Below are positions 51,025 to 52,938 of a stretch of DNA of 52,938 nucleotides, piece by piece. The stretch is from JALZAA01 sp035316025 (GTDB taxonomy: Bacteria; Actinomycetota; Acidimicrobiia; IMCC26256; JACDBD01). The stretch's first letter is position 1. Each line of letters begins with the position of its first letter. The stretch is taken from positions 1 to 52,938 of the forward strand of contig DATFXL010000050.1 in assembly GCA_035316025.1 (NCBI GenBank), read 5' to 3'. The position numbers were made by a program, and so were the translations under genes. The notes under the pieces are model-generated. The model saw only the letters and a program-made list of their open reading frames with translations, had not been told where the DNA came from and made no database searches.

Positions 51025-51555
51025 CTAGCCACGTAGCAAATCTGAGTTCGGTTCCGGGGTTCCCACACTGGTTGGCGATGTCGCTCGTCGGATGAACTCC
51101 ACTCCGGATGGCCATCGAGTGACGTACTGGTCTCCGGTCTTCTCGTACCTGATGAAGACCACGTCATCGATCTCGATGACGAACAGGTGGAAGAAGGGCT
51201 CGACCGGTTGCCAGCCCAAGCCCGCCACTGCATCGCGGTAGCGGGAACGCCGTTCGGCATCCTCGACGGGCAGAGCCCGACCCCGGAGCTTCACTTCGCC
51301 TTCGCCCCCCTCACGACTGGTCACGATGCTGTGCACCAGGAGTCGGCTGTCGGCCAGAAGATCGGCGGCCTTGCGCGACTGCCACATCATCGAGAGCCAC
51401 AGTTCGCCGTCCAGCACGAGCGGCTCGACGGGACTGAGCCGGGGCGTGCCGTCGCGCCGGACCGTTGCGACCAGGAGGACACCCGTGTCGACGAGCCGCT
51501 CGCGAGCTCGCGACGCCAAGAGCGGCGCCTCACGCTCGAGATCGGCCCAGCGCAC
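51025..51555 (-). CDS. Pyridoxamine 5'-phosphate oxidase (PPOX)-like protein
   Basis: 176 residues from GTG 51555. The split-barrel of PPOX/FMN- or F420-binding proteins is clear: GVLLVATVRRDGTPRLSPVEPLVLDGELWLSMM, then SRKAADLLADSRLLVHS. The C-terminus carries IEIDDVVFIRYEKTGDQYVTRW, often seen in F420- or heme-binding members. No signal. It could be a flavin- or F420-dependent reductase; the substrate is unknown. Confidence 0.8.
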   Translation of the reverse strand: MRWADLEREAPLLASRARERLVDTGVLLVATVRRDGTPRLSPVEPLVLDGELWLSMMWQSRKAADLLADSRLLVHSIVTSREGGEGEVKLRGRALPVEDAERRSRYRDAVAGLGWQPVEPFFHLFVIEIDDVVFIRYEKTGDQYVTRWPSGVEFIRRATSPTSVGTPEPNSDLLRG

Positions 51556-51720
51556 GTGACCATCGTGGCAGAGGCTGATCGCCGTACGTCAACACCAGCT
51601 GACCGGTCGGACGCGCCGGTGCCGCGGAGGCCGCGGGTCGGCAACAGTAGGTTCGTGGCAGGGGGCGAGGTTCCGGCGACGCGGTTCGCGTGGGTCGGGG
51701 AGGATCGGATCGTGTATCAG

Positions 51721-51819
51721 GTGCTCGTCGCCGGATCGGGCTTCGAGTTCGACGACCGCGGCGACCACGAACTCAAAGGTGTTCCCGGGACCTGGCAGCT
51801 CTTCGCGGTCAAGCCCTGA
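51721..51819 (+). pseudogene. Remnant of a class III adenylate cyclase C-terminus
   Basis: 33 codons give LVAGSGFEFDDRG, DHELKGVPG and TWQLFAVKP, which is the conserved end of actinobacterial adenylate/guanylate cyclases (family: FxDRGxHxLKGVPGxWxLFAV). The catalytic domain that should precede it is missing. The same frame upstream is either unrelated or antisense to the PPOX gene. It is therefore a fragment left by deletion. No start codon is proposed. Confidence 0.65.
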
Positions 51820-52222
51820 CGCACATCTCGCCTCGGTACCACAGCGGTCACGGCTCTTGACCTCGGGCGTACGCTCGCCACAACGGCTGAAGCAGCCGGC
51901 CGCAGAACACTTGCCACCGCACCGAGCAAGCTCCGCGGCCAGAAGAGGGTGCCCCGGGGCCTTGTCTCCGGGGTTTCTCTTGTGTCGCACGGCAGAGGGC
52001 GTCCGTCCCTGACCCGGGCGCCCCTGCCGTGCTCGCGTGGAAGGCGGGAGGCGCACGGTTGTGCTTGCCCGGCCTCCCGCCTTCCACTTGCCTTCGAGGG
52101 AAGCCGCCCCCCTCGGGCTGCGTCGATTTTGGAGAAGCGGCGCGGAGTGTTCCGTGGCGCCCATCACAACTCCGCGGTGACGTCAGACACACCGCCCGCG
52201 CCTCGGGCGTCTGCGCGTCTGC
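51820..52222. other. 400-base gene-free stretch with four consecutive hairpins
   Basis: No convincing ORF. Four stem-loops follow one another. A: AAGAG..CCCCGG / CCGGGG..CTCTT (51943-51981). B: GCACGGCAG and GGGCG paired with CGCCC and CTGCCGTGC, 14 bp with one bulge (51987-52032). C: perfect 16-bp GTGGAAGGCGGGAGGC (52037-52052) with its complement at 52072-52087, and a nested GCAC/GTGC in the loop. D: CGAGGG / CCCTCG (52095-52115). It lies between the ends of a + strand remnant and a - strand gene. Tandem terminators or a non-coding RNA are possible; I saw no hallmark of tmRNA, RNase P or SRP RNA. Confidence 0.6.
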
Positions 52223-52876
52223 TCAGTCCCTCGAGCAGTTCGACGGTTGATCTTGTTTGTGGCCCTTCGAGCAACCCGCCGGAACAGTCGAGGGGGGTGG
52301 GGAAGGAGCGTCGCTCGAAGGAGGAGGCGACGCCGAAGACGGTTGCTCCAAACCGCTCGAGTTCAATGGCGGCTGCGCAGGAACTTGCGCACCGGCCGTG
52401 GTGCGCGGGACCGCGCCGCGATTGGCAGCCGCCAGGGGCGAACGTCCGCTCTGACCGGTGGTGCCGGGCGGGAACGTCGCTGTCGTGGTCGTGTCGCTGA
52501 GCGGGAGTGCCCCCGTGTCGTCGGGCGAGAGCGGATCCGTGGCGTCGATGGGCTGAGGTGTGGTGGTGGCAGGTGGTTGCTGCACGAGAGCGACCGGCCG
52601 GTTGCCTTCGCCCACTCCGGACCCGACCGTGAACAGACCGGCGAACACGAGAACAGTGAATGTCGCTGCTGCCACGACGGTTGCGCCCATCGCAGCCGCG
52701 CCCAGAAGGAAGGCCGTGCCCAACGCGGTGCGTCTCTCGTCGCGACCCGTCGCGCCGCGCTCCGCCCTCGTACCCCGGAGGCCCTCCGCATAGCCCGACG
52801 AGCCGTTCAGCCCGCCTCCACGCGGCTCCGCGAGCGGTTCGGCTCGCGCCAGGAAATCGTCATCGCCCTGGGTCAC
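52223..52876 (-). CDS. Single-pass protein with proline-rich extracytoplasmic part, unknown
   Basis: 217 residues from GTG 52876, with GGACCGG upstream. Charged N-terminus (about 1-50), one membrane helix (about 52-83), then a long Pro/Thr/Ser/Gly-rich segment, probably disordered. It ends in CSKGHKQDQPSNCSRD with two Cys that could form a small disulphide loop. No enzyme motif. Possibly cell-wall-spanning. Confidence 0.6.
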   Translation of the reverse strand: MTQGDDDFLARAEPLAEPRGGGLNGSSGYAEGLRGTRAERGATGRDERRTALGTAFLLGAAAMGATVVAAATFTVLVFAGLFTVGSGVGEGNRPVALVQQPPATTTPQPIDATDPLSPDDTGALPLSDTTTTATFPPGTTGQSGRSPLAAANRGAVPRTTAGAQVPAQPPLNSSGLEQPSSASPPPSSDAPSPPPSTVPAGCSKGHKQDQPSNCSRD

Positions 52877-52938
52877 GTTTCCGGTCCTTCGAGCCGCTGC
52901 ATCATCACCCCGCCCATCCCTCCGCCCGGCGTTGGACC

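Noticed and set aside
51840..52200. tmRNA, RNase P RNA or SRP RNA in the hairpin-rich stretch
   Set aside because: None of the conserved core sequences I know for these RNAs is present; only generic hairpins are seen.
1..52938. Insertion sequence, prophage or integrative element
   Set aside because: No transposase, integrase, phage structural gene or flanking terminal repeats could be found.

Overview
This is a gene-dense, very GC-rich chromosomal window. Coding third positions are strongly G/C, GTG starts are common, and genes often overlap by 4 bases (GTGA or ATGA). The content fits a soil or freshwater Actinomycetota, possibly of the Acidimicrobiia type: form I CO dehydrogenase, an LLM-class flavin/F420 oxidoreductase, P450, sulfotransferase, L,D-transpeptidase, orphan cyclic-nucleotide-binding proteins and many Gly/Pro-rich lipoproteins. 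The taxonomy is inferred from gene content only. I saw no rRNA, tRNA, transposase, phage module or CRISPR array.

Layout. 1-11.3 kb: the end of a histidine phosphatase, an RND/MMPL exporter, a GNAT acetyltransferase, membrane proteins and a lipoprotein; then a bactofilin-like membrane protein with a histone-H1-like tail (6223-7770), prephenate dehydrogenase, an SDR/carboxymuconolactone-decarboxylase pair and TatA. 11.4-24.1 kb: lipoproteins, a sulfotransferase, a resuscitation-factor-like lipoprotein, a small signalling group (cNMP-binding, PAS, metallo-beta-lactamase fold), a P450 operon, L,D-transpeptidase, a YVTN propeller, a second cNMP-binding protein, a branched-chain-amino-acid-type binding protein and a shorter bactofilin-like paralogue. 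24.1-29.4 kb: a degenerate endonuclease V homologue, a PEBP protein, GH15 glucoamylase/trehalase, HU and a serine hydrolase. 29.5-38.3 kb: fdhD coupled to an FdhF/YdeP-type molybdoenzyme, SRPBCC, a zinc alcohol dehydrogenase, a PQQ-type sugar dehydrogenase interrupted by an amber codon, an acyl-CoA ligase and an M23 peptidase.

39.3-44.0 kb holds a coxMSL operon. Its large subunit carries the form I AYRCSFR signature. It is followed by an XdhC-like maturation factor fused to a C-terminal YHS metal-binding domain. Together these predict aerobic CO oxidation by a Mo-Cu enzyme. Two beta-carbonic anhydrase paralogues follow (44.1 and 50.5 kb); the second has an in-frame TAG 12 codons before the paralogous end. 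Between them lies queD-queC-GT9-propeller, a tightly coupled operon that faces a convergent operon of flavin reductase, LLM oxidoreductase, FAD oxidoreductase and a DUF4254-like protein. This is the least familiar arrangement in the window.

The last 2 kb has a PPOX-family protein, a remnant of an adenylate cyclase C-terminus, a 400-base stretch with four consecutive hairpins (possible structured RNA or terminators) and a secreted proline-rich protein. Lesions in three otherwise gene-like reading frames (one frameshift, two ambers) are either real decay, readthrough or sequence error. TAG is also used as an ordinary stop here, so global recoding is not supported.
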